Below are positions 1 through 6,547 of a stretch of DNA of 64,000 nt, one piece after another. Source of the stretch: JANRLT01 sp041736895 (GTDB lineage Bacteria; Planctomycetota; Planctomycetia; Pirellulales; JALHPA01). The DNA lies in contig JBGSSS010000015.1 of assembly GCA_041736895.1 (NCBI GenBank), forward strand, positions 31,904 through 95,903, in the 5' to 3' direction. Numbering within the stretch: the stretch's first letter is position 1; the number at the start of each line of letters is the position of its first letter. A program made the translations under genes and the position numbers. Below the pieces are notes generated by a model that was not told the DNA's origin, searched no databases, and saw only the letters and a list, made by a program, of their open reading frames with translations.

Positions 1-300
1 CAAGCGGTTCTCAACGCCGGCAAAGCCGCGGGCGAGCCGCTCTGGCCGTTGCCGATGTTTCCCGAATACAACGAAGAAATTGCGGGCAACGTCGCCGACA
101 TCAAGAACGTCGGCAATGGCCGCTGGGGCGGGGCGATCACCGCGGCGAAGTTCCTGGAAAACTTCGTCGGCGACACGCCCTGGACGCACATCGACATCGC
201 CGGCCCCGCGTTCGGCGACAAACCCAAACCGTGGCTAGACGCGGGCGCGAGCGGCATCTACGTCCGCACGCTGGTTGAGTTAGCCAAGAGCTGGAAGTAA
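1..300 (+). CDS. Leucyl aminopeptidase (M17), C-terminal part, cut by window edge
   Basis: The frame is open from base 1 and ends with TAA at 298-300, giving the last 99 residues of a protein whose start lies outside the window. The segments EPLWPLPMFPEY, VADIKNVGNGRWGGAITAAKFL and GDTPWTHIDIAG match the C-terminal catalytic half of M17 leucyl aminopeptidases, which remove N-terminal residues from peptides using two metal ions. The metal-binding and catalytic residues lie mostly upstream and are not visible. The family call is made from motif memory; the precise paralogue cannot be assigned. A palindromic repeat begins six bases after the stop. Confidence 0.85.
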   Translation, partial: QAVLNAGKAAGEPLWPLPMFPEYNEEIAGNVADIKNVGNGRWGGAITAAKFLENFVGDTPWTHIDIAGPAFGDKPKPWLDAGASGIYVRTLVELAKSWK

Positions 301-306
301 TCGAAT

Positions 307-362
307 GTAGCCAAGGTCGTGAGACCTTGGAGGTCCATCCAAGGTCTCACGACCTTGGCTAC
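307..362. repeat. Perfect palindromic repeat, family A (GTAGCC..GGTCGTGAGACC)
   Basis: Two 24-base arms (307-330 and 339-362) are exact reverse complements around an 8-base loop. A diverged copy lies at 3030-3111. It starts a few bases after the aminopeptidase stop codon, so it could act as a 3' hairpin, but no T-run follows it. Confidence 0.85.
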
Positions 363-371
363 CAGTCCGCG

Positions 372-431
372 CAAAGCCCAGGGGTTTACCCCCTGGGAGA
401 ATTATCCCAGGGGGTGAACCCCTGGGCTTTG
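372..431. repeat. Palindromic repeat, family B (CAAAGCCCAGGGG..)
   Basis: Arms 372-398 and 405-431 pair over 27 positions with one G-T type mismatch and a 6-base loop. It directly precedes the start of the next gene at 439, leaving almost no room for a separate ribosome-binding site. Only one copy is seen in this window. Confidence 0.8.
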
Positions 432-438
432 AAAGCGA

Positions 439-1209
439 ATGAACGAAACCTGTAATCCCGAAACCGGCTGGCAAGAGGTACTGAACGCGGCGCGGCGAAA
501 CTTCGGCCCGACGCCGCGAAACTTCGGCTGGCTGCGGCGGATCGCGCTGCGGTTGCCGCGGCCACGCTGGTTTCGTCAGGGCGAATCGTTTCCGGCAATC
601 GAACAAATTCTCGCCAAGCAAAATGACCTCTGGCACAACGGCGAAATCGTTTGGGCCGCGGTGTTGCACGCGACCGATGCGCTCTTCGAACGCGGCGTCG
701 ATGATCTGCCGGCGGTCGTGTTCTACTCGTTCGACCCGCAATGCGAGCGGAATCTGTTGGGTCTCGCCCAGGCCGCGAAGCAAGTCGCGAACATGGCGGG
801 GAACGTGAACCTCAGCGATTTAGCAGCCCGCGGCGTAAGCAAGGGAGAGATGGGAACTGTAGCCCGTAGCGTTAGCGAGGGCGAGGCTCCTGCCGAGCCG
901 TCGACGAAGCTTTTACCCATCGCCTCGGGCTTGAACATCTTGAACGTCAACGAAGTCCCCACGGCCAGTTCCCCGCGCGCAAAGCTGCAAGCCGAGCTCG
1001 CCGCGCCGATTCGCTACGAGGTTCCGCTCGCGCTCACGTCGATGGTGCCGATGATCGCAACGACGGTGCTCGTGCGGCGGCTCCATTTGCCGGCGCGCAA
1101 GTTGGCGAACGGCTACTTTCCGCTCGTCGTCGATCGTGCGAGCGGCGCGGCGGCGATTCTCCCGTCCCGCTATTGGCCGCCAGAAGTCCTCGCCGATTGG
1201 CAGCGGTAG
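439..1209 (+). CDS. Hypothetical protein containing in-frame repeat-derived peptides
   Basis: A 256-residue protein with no domain I recognise. The N-terminal part (about 50-125) reads like a folded domain (FPAIEQILAKQNDLWHNGEIVWAAVLHATD). Residues about 128-154 (LAARGVSKGE and VARSVSEGEAPAEP) are translated from dispersed nucleotide repeats and probably form a disordered insertion. The C-terminal part (about 190-256) looks like a conserved small domain. The stop codon TAG lies inside the left arm of a family C repeat. The start ATG at 439 has no clear Shine-Dalgarno sequence because a palindrome lies immediately upstream. Coding is supported by codon pattern and length only. Confidence 0.6.
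   Translation: MNETCNPETGWQEVLNAARRNFGPTPRNFGWLRRIALRLPRPRWFRQGESFPAIEQILAKQNDLWHNGEIVWAAVLHATDALFERGVDDLPAVVFYSFDPQCERNLLGLAQAAKQVANMAGNVNLSDLAARGVSKGEMGTVARSVSEGEAPAEPSTKLLPIASGLNILNVNEVPTASSPRAKLQAELAAPIRYEVPLALTSMVPMIATTVLVRRLHLPARKLANGYFPLVVDRASGAAAILPSRYWPPEVLADWQR
820..899 (+). repeat. Two dispersed repeats inside a coding region (families D and E)
   Basis: Bases 820-849 (TTAGCAGCCCGCGGCGTAAGC and onward) match the left arm of the palindrome at 55566-55631 inside the AddB-like gene. Bases 859-899 (GTAGCCCGTAGCGTTAGCG and onward) encode VARSVSEGEAPAEP, a peptide I recall as recurrent in planctomycete proteins. Both stay in frame with the surrounding hypothetical protein. Confidence 0.65.
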
Positions 1210-1346
1210 GCCTGGCTGTGCCGGGCGCAGTGTCGATTCTCCCAGTCAAGTAATCACGGCAGGCAGGCAGCGCGGCCGAAGTTGCGAGATGCCATAATTT
1301 CCGCTCCGAACAAGCCGCTCCGTTTGTGCGGCACAGCCGCACCTAC
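1206..1346. repeat. Palindromic element, family C (GTAGG..GGCTGTGCC)
   Basis: Left arm 1206-1229 and right arm 1325-1346 are imperfect reverse complements, with about 95 bases between. The left arm provides the TAG stop of the gene at 439-1209. The same arms flank an element of similar size at 3252-3380 in the opposite orientation, and a short version lies at 30374-30440. From here to 1595 no gene is seen; a further short repeat (GTACGTTAGGCTTTCCAGCC) follows at about 1347-1370. Confidence 0.7.
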
Positions 1347-1453
1347 GTACGTTAGGCTTTCCAGCCTGACCGTGAGTCGTGACGACTACTCCAGTTCATA
1401 ATTTCCAGAATAAGGCAAGAATGCCTCACGTACTTTAGGCTTTAGGCTTCTGA

Positions 1454-1523
1454 TTTTTTCGGCGTCTTTTTTTGATTATTTCAGGCCTTTTTATGCTGTT
1501 TTTCAGAAGTTTTCCCCGGTTTT
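1454..1523. other. Helically phased T-tract element (predicted curved DNA)
   Basis: Runs of three to seven T on the + strand have centres near 1456, 1470, 1480, 1490, 1501, 1511 and 1521, so all but the first step are 10-11 bases, the helical repeat. Read on the strand of the DUF1501 gene, these are A-tracts 75-140 bases after its stop. A related element lies at 59662-59770. Phased A-tracts are known to bend DNA; the role here is unknown. Confidence 0.6.
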
Positions 1524-1595
1524 CCGCGTTGCCTTCAAAGGCAATACGAAAGAATTTGACGTCATTGCGATTTGCATTTTTACGACATGCAAACG

Positions 1596-3005
1596 CTAAA
1601 CGATCAGGCCCGGGATGGGGCTGGTTTGCTCGTAGAACTTGGTAACCTCGCGCGGCAAGCCCGTGCGGAGCCGGAGCTGCGGGACGTCGAAGACGGTGTG
1701 GAGGATCGTCGAGAAGAGCATCGGCAGCGTGACGGGTTCGGTGGCCGGATTGCCGGCTGTGCGATCGGATTGGCCGATGATTTGGCCCTGGCCGATCCCG
1801 CCGCCGGCGAAGGCTAGCGTCCCCAGGTTCGCCCAGTGGTCGCGGCCGCCGCGGGCGTTGACCTTGGGCGTGCGGCCGAAGTCGCCGGTGATCACGAGGA
1901 GGACTTTGTCGCTAAGGCCGCGTTGTTCCAGATCGTCGAGAAAGGCACTGACGGCCTGATCGACCGAACGCCCGAGCATGTTCATTCCTTTGATGATGCC
2001 CGGGTTGTTGCCATCGGCATGCATGTCCCAGCCGGCGCTGTGAACGGTGACGAAGCCGGCGCCGGCTTCGCACATCCGGCGGGCGAGGAGCATTTGGTGG
2101 CCGAGGGTCGACTCACGAAATTTTTTGTGGCCGATCTTGATGTCGCTGGTGTCGTACCGCTTGAGCAAGCGCGGGTCTTCTTCCTTGAGATCGAGAGCCT
2201 TGCCAGCGCCGCCGAGGATCAGATCGAAGGCTTGCTGTTCGAACTTGTCGAGACCCGTGACGGAGCCGTTGGCATCGACGTCGCGTTTGAGGGAGTCGAG
2301 CGAATGGAGCAGGGCTCGGCGATCGTCGAGGCGCTCGGAGTTGATGTTGAGGTTCAGGTTCTTGACGATTTCGCTCTTGCCGCTCGGTTCGAAGGGAGCG
2401 TAAGAGAGTCCGAGCGCGCCGGATTTGGAGCCGACTTGGACACGGCCGCGTTCGTTGCTGTATTGGCCGTCGACTTCGTCGGCGGTGATCAGTCCAAAGG
2501 TCGGAAAACCATTGGTCGGGTGATTGCTCCCGCGGAGTCGAGCGACGGCCGCGCCCATCGAGAAGCCGTCGGTTTCTTTGTCCTTGGCCGTGACGGTTCC
2601 GCCGGAAAGGACATGCCGAATCGCGGCAACGTGATCGGCGACGGGATGGGTGAACGAACGCACGATGGCCATTTGCTTGGCGCGCTTCGCCAGTTCGGGA
2701 AACGTCCCGCCGAAGCGCAAGCCGGGGATCGCGGTGGCGACGTCGCCGGTGAGACTGCCCTGCGCGCCGCGGACATCGAGCTTTGGGTCGAAGGTTTCGA
2801 TATGACTCGCGCCGCCGCTAAGGAAGAGCAGGACGACCGATTTGTCGCGGAGATAGCTTGCGCCATGTCCAGCGGCATTAGCCCGCGCGGCCAAGAGCTG
2901 CGGCAACGCGAGTCCGCCAAGTGTCAGCGCGCCGACCCGAAGGAAGTCGCGGCGGGCGAGTCCGTTGCAGTCCTGCTGTGGATGGCCGCTGGTGAGGGTG
3001 AGCAT
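1596..3005 (-). CDS. DUF1501 domain-containing Tat-secreted protein
   Basis: A 469-residue protein of the DUF1501 family, which is abundant in planctomycetes and related to the alkaline-phosphatase/sulfatase fold. The N-terminus has a twin-arginine signal (ARRDFLRVGALTLGGLALPQLL, roughly residues 17-38), so export in folded form is expected. Family-typical segments include SVVLLFLSGGASHIETFDPK near residue 56, FVTVHSAGWDMHADG, and the C-terminal metal-site-like LVITGDFGRTPKVNARGGRDHW. The length is normal for the family. In many planctomycetes it is paired with DUF1549/DUF1553 cytochrome proteins; no such partner is adjacent here. Substrate unknown. Confidence 0.9.
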   Translation of the reverse strand: MLTLTSGHPQQDCNGLARRDFLRVGALTLGGLALPQLLAARANAAGHGASYLRDKSVVLLFLSGGASHIETFDPKLDVRGAQGSLTGDVATAIPGLRFGGTFPELAKRAKQMAIVRSFTHPVADHVAAIRHVLSGGTVTAKDKETDGFSMGAAVARLRGSNHPTNGFPTFGLITADEVDGQYSNERGRVQVGSKSGALGLSYAPFEPSGKSEIVKNLNLNINSERLDDRRALLHSLDSLKRDVDANGSVTGLDKFEQQAFDLILGGAGKALDLKEEDPRLLKRYDTSDIKIGHKKFRESTLGHQMLLARRMCEAGAGFVTVHSAGWDMHADGNNPGIIKGMNMLGRSVDQAVSAFLDDLEQRGLSDKVLLVITGDFGRTPKVNARGGRDHWANLGTLAFAGGGIGQGQIIGQSDRTAGNPATEPVTLPMLFSTILHTVFDVPQLRLRTGLPREVTKFYEQTSPIPGLIV

Positions 3006-3029
3006 GGTTCTGGCTCCGGAACCAATTCC

Positions 3030-3111
3030 GTAGCTGAAGTCGTGAGACTTCAGAGTGTTTGTGTTGACGGTGACTACACTCGTTCGTCCGAGGTCTCACG
3101 ACCTCGGCTAC
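3030..3111. repeat. Palindromic repeat, family A, diverged copy
   Basis: Left arm 3030-3053 (GTAGCTGAAGTCGTGAGAC) and right arm 3089-3111 pair imperfectly across a 35-base spacer. It is a variant of the repeat at 307-362. It lies 25 bases upstream of the DUF1501 start, in that gene's 5' region. Confidence 0.7.
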
Positions 3112-3203
3112 AAGTTGTGGGGTGGGACTTTCGCGGGAGTACTAACAGTATGAACCGAAACCGGAGAGCGTTACAAGAATATTCCGGGATAGGCGTAACA
3201 AAT

Positions 3204-3240
3204 GAAAAACGGCCGGCGATTTTGCAATCGCCAGCCGTTT
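3204..3240 (-). terminator. Rho-independent terminator
   Basis: Arms 3207-3221 and 3226-3240 pair almost completely around TTGC. On the reverse strand the stem is followed by TTTTCATTTG. It lies downstream of the TPR/alpha-CTD gene, with a family C repeat in between. Confidence 0.6.
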
Positions 3241-3251
3241 GGTGGTCAATC

Positions 3252-3380
3252 GTAGGTGCGGCTGTGCCGCACAAAGAACAGGTTCTCCAATTCAAACACG
3301 CTTCGCGGACCAAGCCGCTTGGCTTGCGAGATTGAATCTGCCGGCAACGTCGCGCGTTTGCCCGGCACAGCCGGGCCTAC
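3252..3380. repeat. Palindromic element, family C
   Basis: Left arm 3252-3274 (GTAGGTGCGGCTGTGCCGC) and right arm 3361-3380 (CCCGGCACAGCCGGGCCTAC) flank about 85 bases. The arms match those of 1206-1346 in opposite orientation. It ends five bases before the stop codon of the gene at 3385-4713. Confidence 0.7.
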
Positions 3381-3384
3381 GGGA

Positions 3385-4713
3385 TCAGTCGCCGCGGAGC
3401 TTGAGGCCCTTGATGGTGAGCTTTTCGCGGACTTCGTTGAGACTCGTCACGCCAAAGTTTTTGCATTCCAGCAGTTCGTCGCCCGTTTTGCGGAGGAGTT
3501 CGCCGATGGTGTTCATGCCGAGACGGATCATGCACTTGCGGGCACGAACCGACAGATTGAGGTCGCTGATTGGGCGATCGAGGACCGCTTGTTCGTCCGG
3601 GGAGAAGGATTCGGGTTCCGCCGTTGGTTCCGGTTCCAGCTTTTCGTTGGCGAACATGCCGAGCGAGAGACCCTTGCTGGCCATCATCTCACGGATTTCG
3701 ACAAGCGAGGTCTCGCCAAAGTTCTTGCTCGCCAGGAGATCGGGTTCGCTCGTGCGAACAAGATCGCCGAGGGTTTGGACGCCCATTTTTTGCAGACAGT
3801 TGCGGCTGCGAACGGAGAGTTCAAAATCGGTGACGGGGATGCTGAGGACTTGGACGAGGCGATCTTTGCGGCGCTGCGCGTCTTCGTCGTAGTACATGTC
3901 GCGCGAGGCGGCGACATCCTTCAGGTACATCCGAGCACGAGGATGATTCGGGAAGGCATCGACGATGCGTTGGTAGCAATTGTTGGCCCGTTCGAATTGC
4001 AGCCGGTCTTCGTACAAGACGCCAAGATTCAACAGCGCGCCGACATGAGCCGGGAAGCGAGCCAGCGAGCGTTCGTAGTATTGCACAGCCGTTTCGTCAT
4101 TGCCACGGCGATCGTTTTCGAGCGCCAAACCGAACAACGCCCCGGAATGCTTCGGATCAACTTCGACGGCACGTTCGTAGAGGGCGATGACTTCGAGAGG
4201 ATTTCCGCCGATGGCGGCAACCGTGGCCGCACGTTGATACAGGTATTCGGCCGTGCTTTCGACAGCGCCCGAGAGCTTGTCGAGGGCTTCGATCGCTTCG
4301 CTGTTCTTGTGCGAGTAACGGAGGGCTTCGACGCGGGCGAGTGTGCATTGATCGGCGTCGTAACCGGCCTTGGCCGCTGCATTGAAGCTATTGATCGCCG
4401 CTTCGAAGTTGTTCAATGCAGCGTGGCACTTGCCGGTGTAGAAGTTCGCGAGCGCGCCGCCGTCGCCTGTCTTGAGCGTGTCGAGCGCGATTTGGTAACG
4501 GCCCAGGAGATAGAAGCTGACACCCAGGCGAACGGCCGAGGCGGGCGAGCGGTCTTCGCTCGATTCGAGTTCGTTGGTCGCTTCGCGGAGCACGCGGTGG
4601 TTGGCCGGGTCGTCGCTGATCGCTTCGACAATTTGTTGGATTTCTTGGGGACCGAATGTCCCGTTGGTGACGACGATCTGCTTGATATTCGAGGCGGCCA
4701 GCGTAACGGACAT
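3385..4713 (-). CDS. TPR protein with two RNA polymerase alpha-CTD-like domains
   Basis: A 442-residue protein. Residues about 60-265 form tetratricopeptide repeats (for example ALFGLALENDRRGNDETAVQYYERSL). Residues about 287-352 and 377-441 each resemble the helix-hairpin-helix C-terminal domain of the RNA polymerase alpha subunit: FELSVRSRNCLQKMGVQTLGDLV with ASKNFGETSLVEI, and LNLSVRARKCMIRLGMNTIGELL with CKNFGVTSLNEV. The arginine equivalent to the UP-element-contacting R265 of E. coli alpha is present in both (R302, R390). There is no alpha N-terminal domain, so it is not RpoA itself. A DNA- or transcription-factor-binding role is inferred. A terminator at 3204-3240 follows, and tRNA-Thr lies upstream on the same strand. 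Confidence 0.85.
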   Translation of the reverse strand: MSVTLAASNIKQIVVTNGTFGPQEIQQIVEAISDDPANHRVLREATNELESSEDRSPASAVRLGVSFYLLGRYQIALDTLKTGDGGALANFYTGKCHAALNNFEAAINSFNAAAKAGYDADQCTLARVEALRYSHKNSEAIEALDKLSGAVESTAEYLYQRAATVAAIGGNPLEVIALYERAVEVDPKHSGALFGLALENDRRGNDETAVQYYERSLARFPAHVGALLNLGVLYEDRLQFERANNCYQRIVDAFPNHPRARMYLKDVAASRDMYYDEDAQRRKDRLVQVLSIPVTDFELSVRSRNCLQKMGVQTLGDLVRTSEPDLLASKNFGETSLVEIREMMASKGLSLGMFANEKLEPEPTAEPESFSPDEQAVLDRPISDLNLSVRARKCMIRLGMNTIGELLRKTGDELLECKNFGVTSLNEVREKLTIKGLKLRGD

Positions 4714-4787
4714 CGGGGACTCCTAAAGCGGGATAATTGCCGGCGGCAACAGCCACGGCGTGCAGATCCCTGCGTTGCAATTAACTA

Positions 4788-4826
4788 ATAAAATGCCACG
4801 AGTTTCCATCATTCGAAACCCGTGGC
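4788..4826 (-). terminator. Rho-independent terminator after tRNA-Thr
   Basis: Arms 4795-4806 and 4815-4826 pair with one mismatch; read on the reverse strand the stem is followed by ATTTTATT. It begins nine bases after the tRNA 3' end. Confidence 0.75.
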
Positions 4827-4834
4827 GTCAAAAG

Positions 4835-4907
4835 AGCCGACGGCGGGAGTTGAACCCGCAACCTCCGCATTACGAATGCGGCGCTCTGCCAATTGAGCTA
4901 CGTTGGC
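4835..4907 (-). tRNA. tRNA-Thr (anticodon CGU)
   Basis: The reverse strand folds into a full cloverleaf: acceptor GCCAACG/CGTCGGC with one A-C mismatch, D stem GCTC/GAGC with loop AATTGGCA, anticodon stem CCGCA/TGCGG with loop TTCGTAA (anticodon CGT, reading ACG), and T stem GCGGG/CCCGC with loop TTCAACT. The discriminator is T and no CCA is encoded. A hairpin terminator follows. Confidence 0.95.
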
Positions 4908-5123
4908 TGAGAAATTCGTGCCAGCAGCTTTTAATGGCTCCGGTTTTGCGGTCCGGAGTCAAAACTGCATTGGAACCTATTAAATTAAGAGTTTTACCCG
5001 CGTTGGTCAAGTACCGGCTGGTATGGATTGCAAGCTCTGCAAAGTCTGTCAGTCAGCCAAGTTAGGATACCATCGACAAATACGAGACGCTGCTTGAGTT
5101 GGCCGGGTTCGCGCATAAAAAAA

Positions 5124-5214
5124 CGGGGTCTTCGCCGTGCCGGCAACACGCCGGCTTTGGAGGATGGTCAGGGGCAAGGCAACCACCCTCCACAATTTAC
5201 GATCGAAGACCCCG
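5124..5214. ncRNA. Candidate small structured RNA (three-helix fold)
   Basis: Bases 5124-5134 and 5204-5214 form a perfect 11-bp closing helix. Inside are a 6-bp GC hairpin (5139-5144/5150-5155) and a helix GGAGG-A-TGGT/ACCA-CCTCC (5159-5168/5182-5191 with small bulges). On the reverse strand the closing helix is followed by seven T, like a terminator; on the + strand the segment GGTCAGG...GCAACC recalls the conserved loop of bacterial SRP RNA, but the tetraloop stem is several bases too short. Strand is therefore undecided. The 12-base neighbour ACTTAT...ATAAGT (5227-5244) is another small hairpin. No ORF of interest overlaps. Confidence 0.35.
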
Positions 5215-5255
5215 CGGGCCATGACCACTTATACATGCATAAGTCGGGCCAATAG

Positions 5256-5551
5256 TTCTTGCGGAGCAGGCTGTTTTTCTTAAGGATATTGCTCATAATG
5301 ACTTATGATTTTCCTGGAATTGTTTTTCCGAGGAACAGCCGGATTTTCTCTCTGCGATTTCAATGCGCTTGTACAAAAATACTGATTCAGAATTCGCTGC
5401 ATCTCAAGATAAGACGATAGGCACCTCTTGGGATTCTCACAATGAGACCGAAAGAATTGCGTTACATTCCCTTGGCGATAATCACACCCATTAGTTTTTC
5501 GTAGACGTTCCCCCTATCAACAATGAATTCACTTCGAGTAGTTTCATAGAC
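5256..5551. other. AT-richer intergenic stretch
   Basis: No ORF, tRNA or convincing terminator is seen. Base composition is visibly more AT-rich than the flanks and remains so into the next two genes. It presumably holds the promoter of the 5552-13684 block, but no good -35/-10 pair stood out. Confidence 0.4.
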
Positions 5552-6493
5552 ATGCTGCGAACCGGAATATATCAAATCGAGCAATTGCTCCATTCGTCCC
5601 CAACGGATTGCTATGGACTAGCACGTCCTATTTCGATCGCGCTCTACGACAAAATCCACCAAGAGGATTCCGCGGAGGAATTGGGCGAGCGGATTCTTTT
5701 TCAATTCTCGAACGGCAGGGCAACTTTCAAACGAACACATAGCCGCCGCTTCGAAGAGTTTGACGAACAAGTCAGCCAGATTTTGTGCGGTAGCTTTGCT
5801 GCGAGTGATCCGTTTCGGGTTCACGACCTAGGGATCAGCGATGGCCGAACGGCGTGTGATTTTTACGAAAAATTGTCCCCGCTTTTTCAGCAGCTCGAGT
5901 ATTGGGCATCTGATTATGAGTCCGAAGTCAATGTTTTCGAATCGAACAATAAGTCGCTCGCCCTGAGCGTCGACGGACAGCCGTTGGAAATGGTGGTGCC
6001 CCCATTTGTGTTCAATCTGGTCCAGTCGCCCAGTTGGAAACGTTATCCGCTCCATCGATTATGCCAATGGTATTACAAGAAAACCGCTTTACCCCGCTTG
6101 CAACAACTTGCGCAAGTGCAACCGGAACAAAACCGCCGTGTTCAACTCTTTTCGCAACGGAGTTTGAAATTAGCCGCAGCGCATCCGAATTTTCATTTGC
6201 TAACCTACAACGTGCTCCAGCCATTTCGAGTTTGTCATGAGTTGCAAGCAGTCCGCGCGATGAATGTTTTGAACCCGAACTACTTTCAGCCCGCGGAGCG
6301 GCACCTCGCCTTGGTCAATATTCATGCTTCCTTGAAGGACGGAGGTGTGCTCATTAGCGGCTCGAATTACGATGCATCCTCGCTAGTCAATGGCGGTGTT
6401 TATCGAAAGCAGGGAACCGGTTTTGAGTTGCACACCAAATTTGGCAGCGGACATCCCTGGCATCAAGAGATCCTCACGCTGAATGTCGGTTAA
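5552..6493 (+). CDS. SAM-dependent methyltransferase-like protein
   Basis: A 313-residue protein. HDLGISDGRTACDFYEKL at about residues 92-109 resembles the SAM-binding motif I of class I methyltransferases. The late segment AVRAMNVLNPNYF...LVNIHASLKDGGVLISGSN resembles the CheR-like region where the strand after motif IV precedes DGGxLxxG. No characteristic catalytic motif identifies the substrate. The gene is the first of a forward block; the next gene starts 54 bases later. Its neighbours (CapK-like, DUF362, lipid kinase, KdsA) suggest envelope small-molecule or glycolipid work. Start ATG at 5552 is the first in frame. Confidence in the fold is moderate, in the function low. Confidence 0.55.
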   Translation: MLRTGIYQIEQLLHSSPTDCYGLARPISIALYDKIHQEDSAEELGERILFQFSNGRATFKRTHSRRFEEFDEQVSQILCGSFAASDPFRVHDLGISDGRTACDFYEKLSPLFQQLEYWASDYESEVNVFESNNKSLALSVDGQPLEMVVPPFVFNLVQSPSWKRYPLHRLCQWYYKKTALPRLQQLAQVQPEQNRRVQLFSQRSLKLAAAHPNFHLLTYNVLQPFRVCHELQAVRAMNVLNPNYFQPAERHLALVNIHASLKDGGVLISGSNYDASSLVNGGVYRKQGTGFELHTKFGSGHPWHQEILTLNVG

Positions 6494-6547
6494 CGATCAT
6501 TTAGTGATTATGGGTGCAATCGCAACGTACCGCGCTTGATTTAGCAG

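Noticed and set aside
1836..3335. Long open frame (about 500 codons) antisense to the DUF1501 gene
   Set aside because: The opposite strand encodes a clear Tat-secreted DUF1501 protein; the antisense product has no recognisable domains and reflects GC-rich codon structure.
3256..4788. Long open frame antisense to the TPR/alpha-CTD gene
   Set aside because: The true gene has TPR and alpha-CTD homology; the antisense frame also runs across two repeats and shows no family features.
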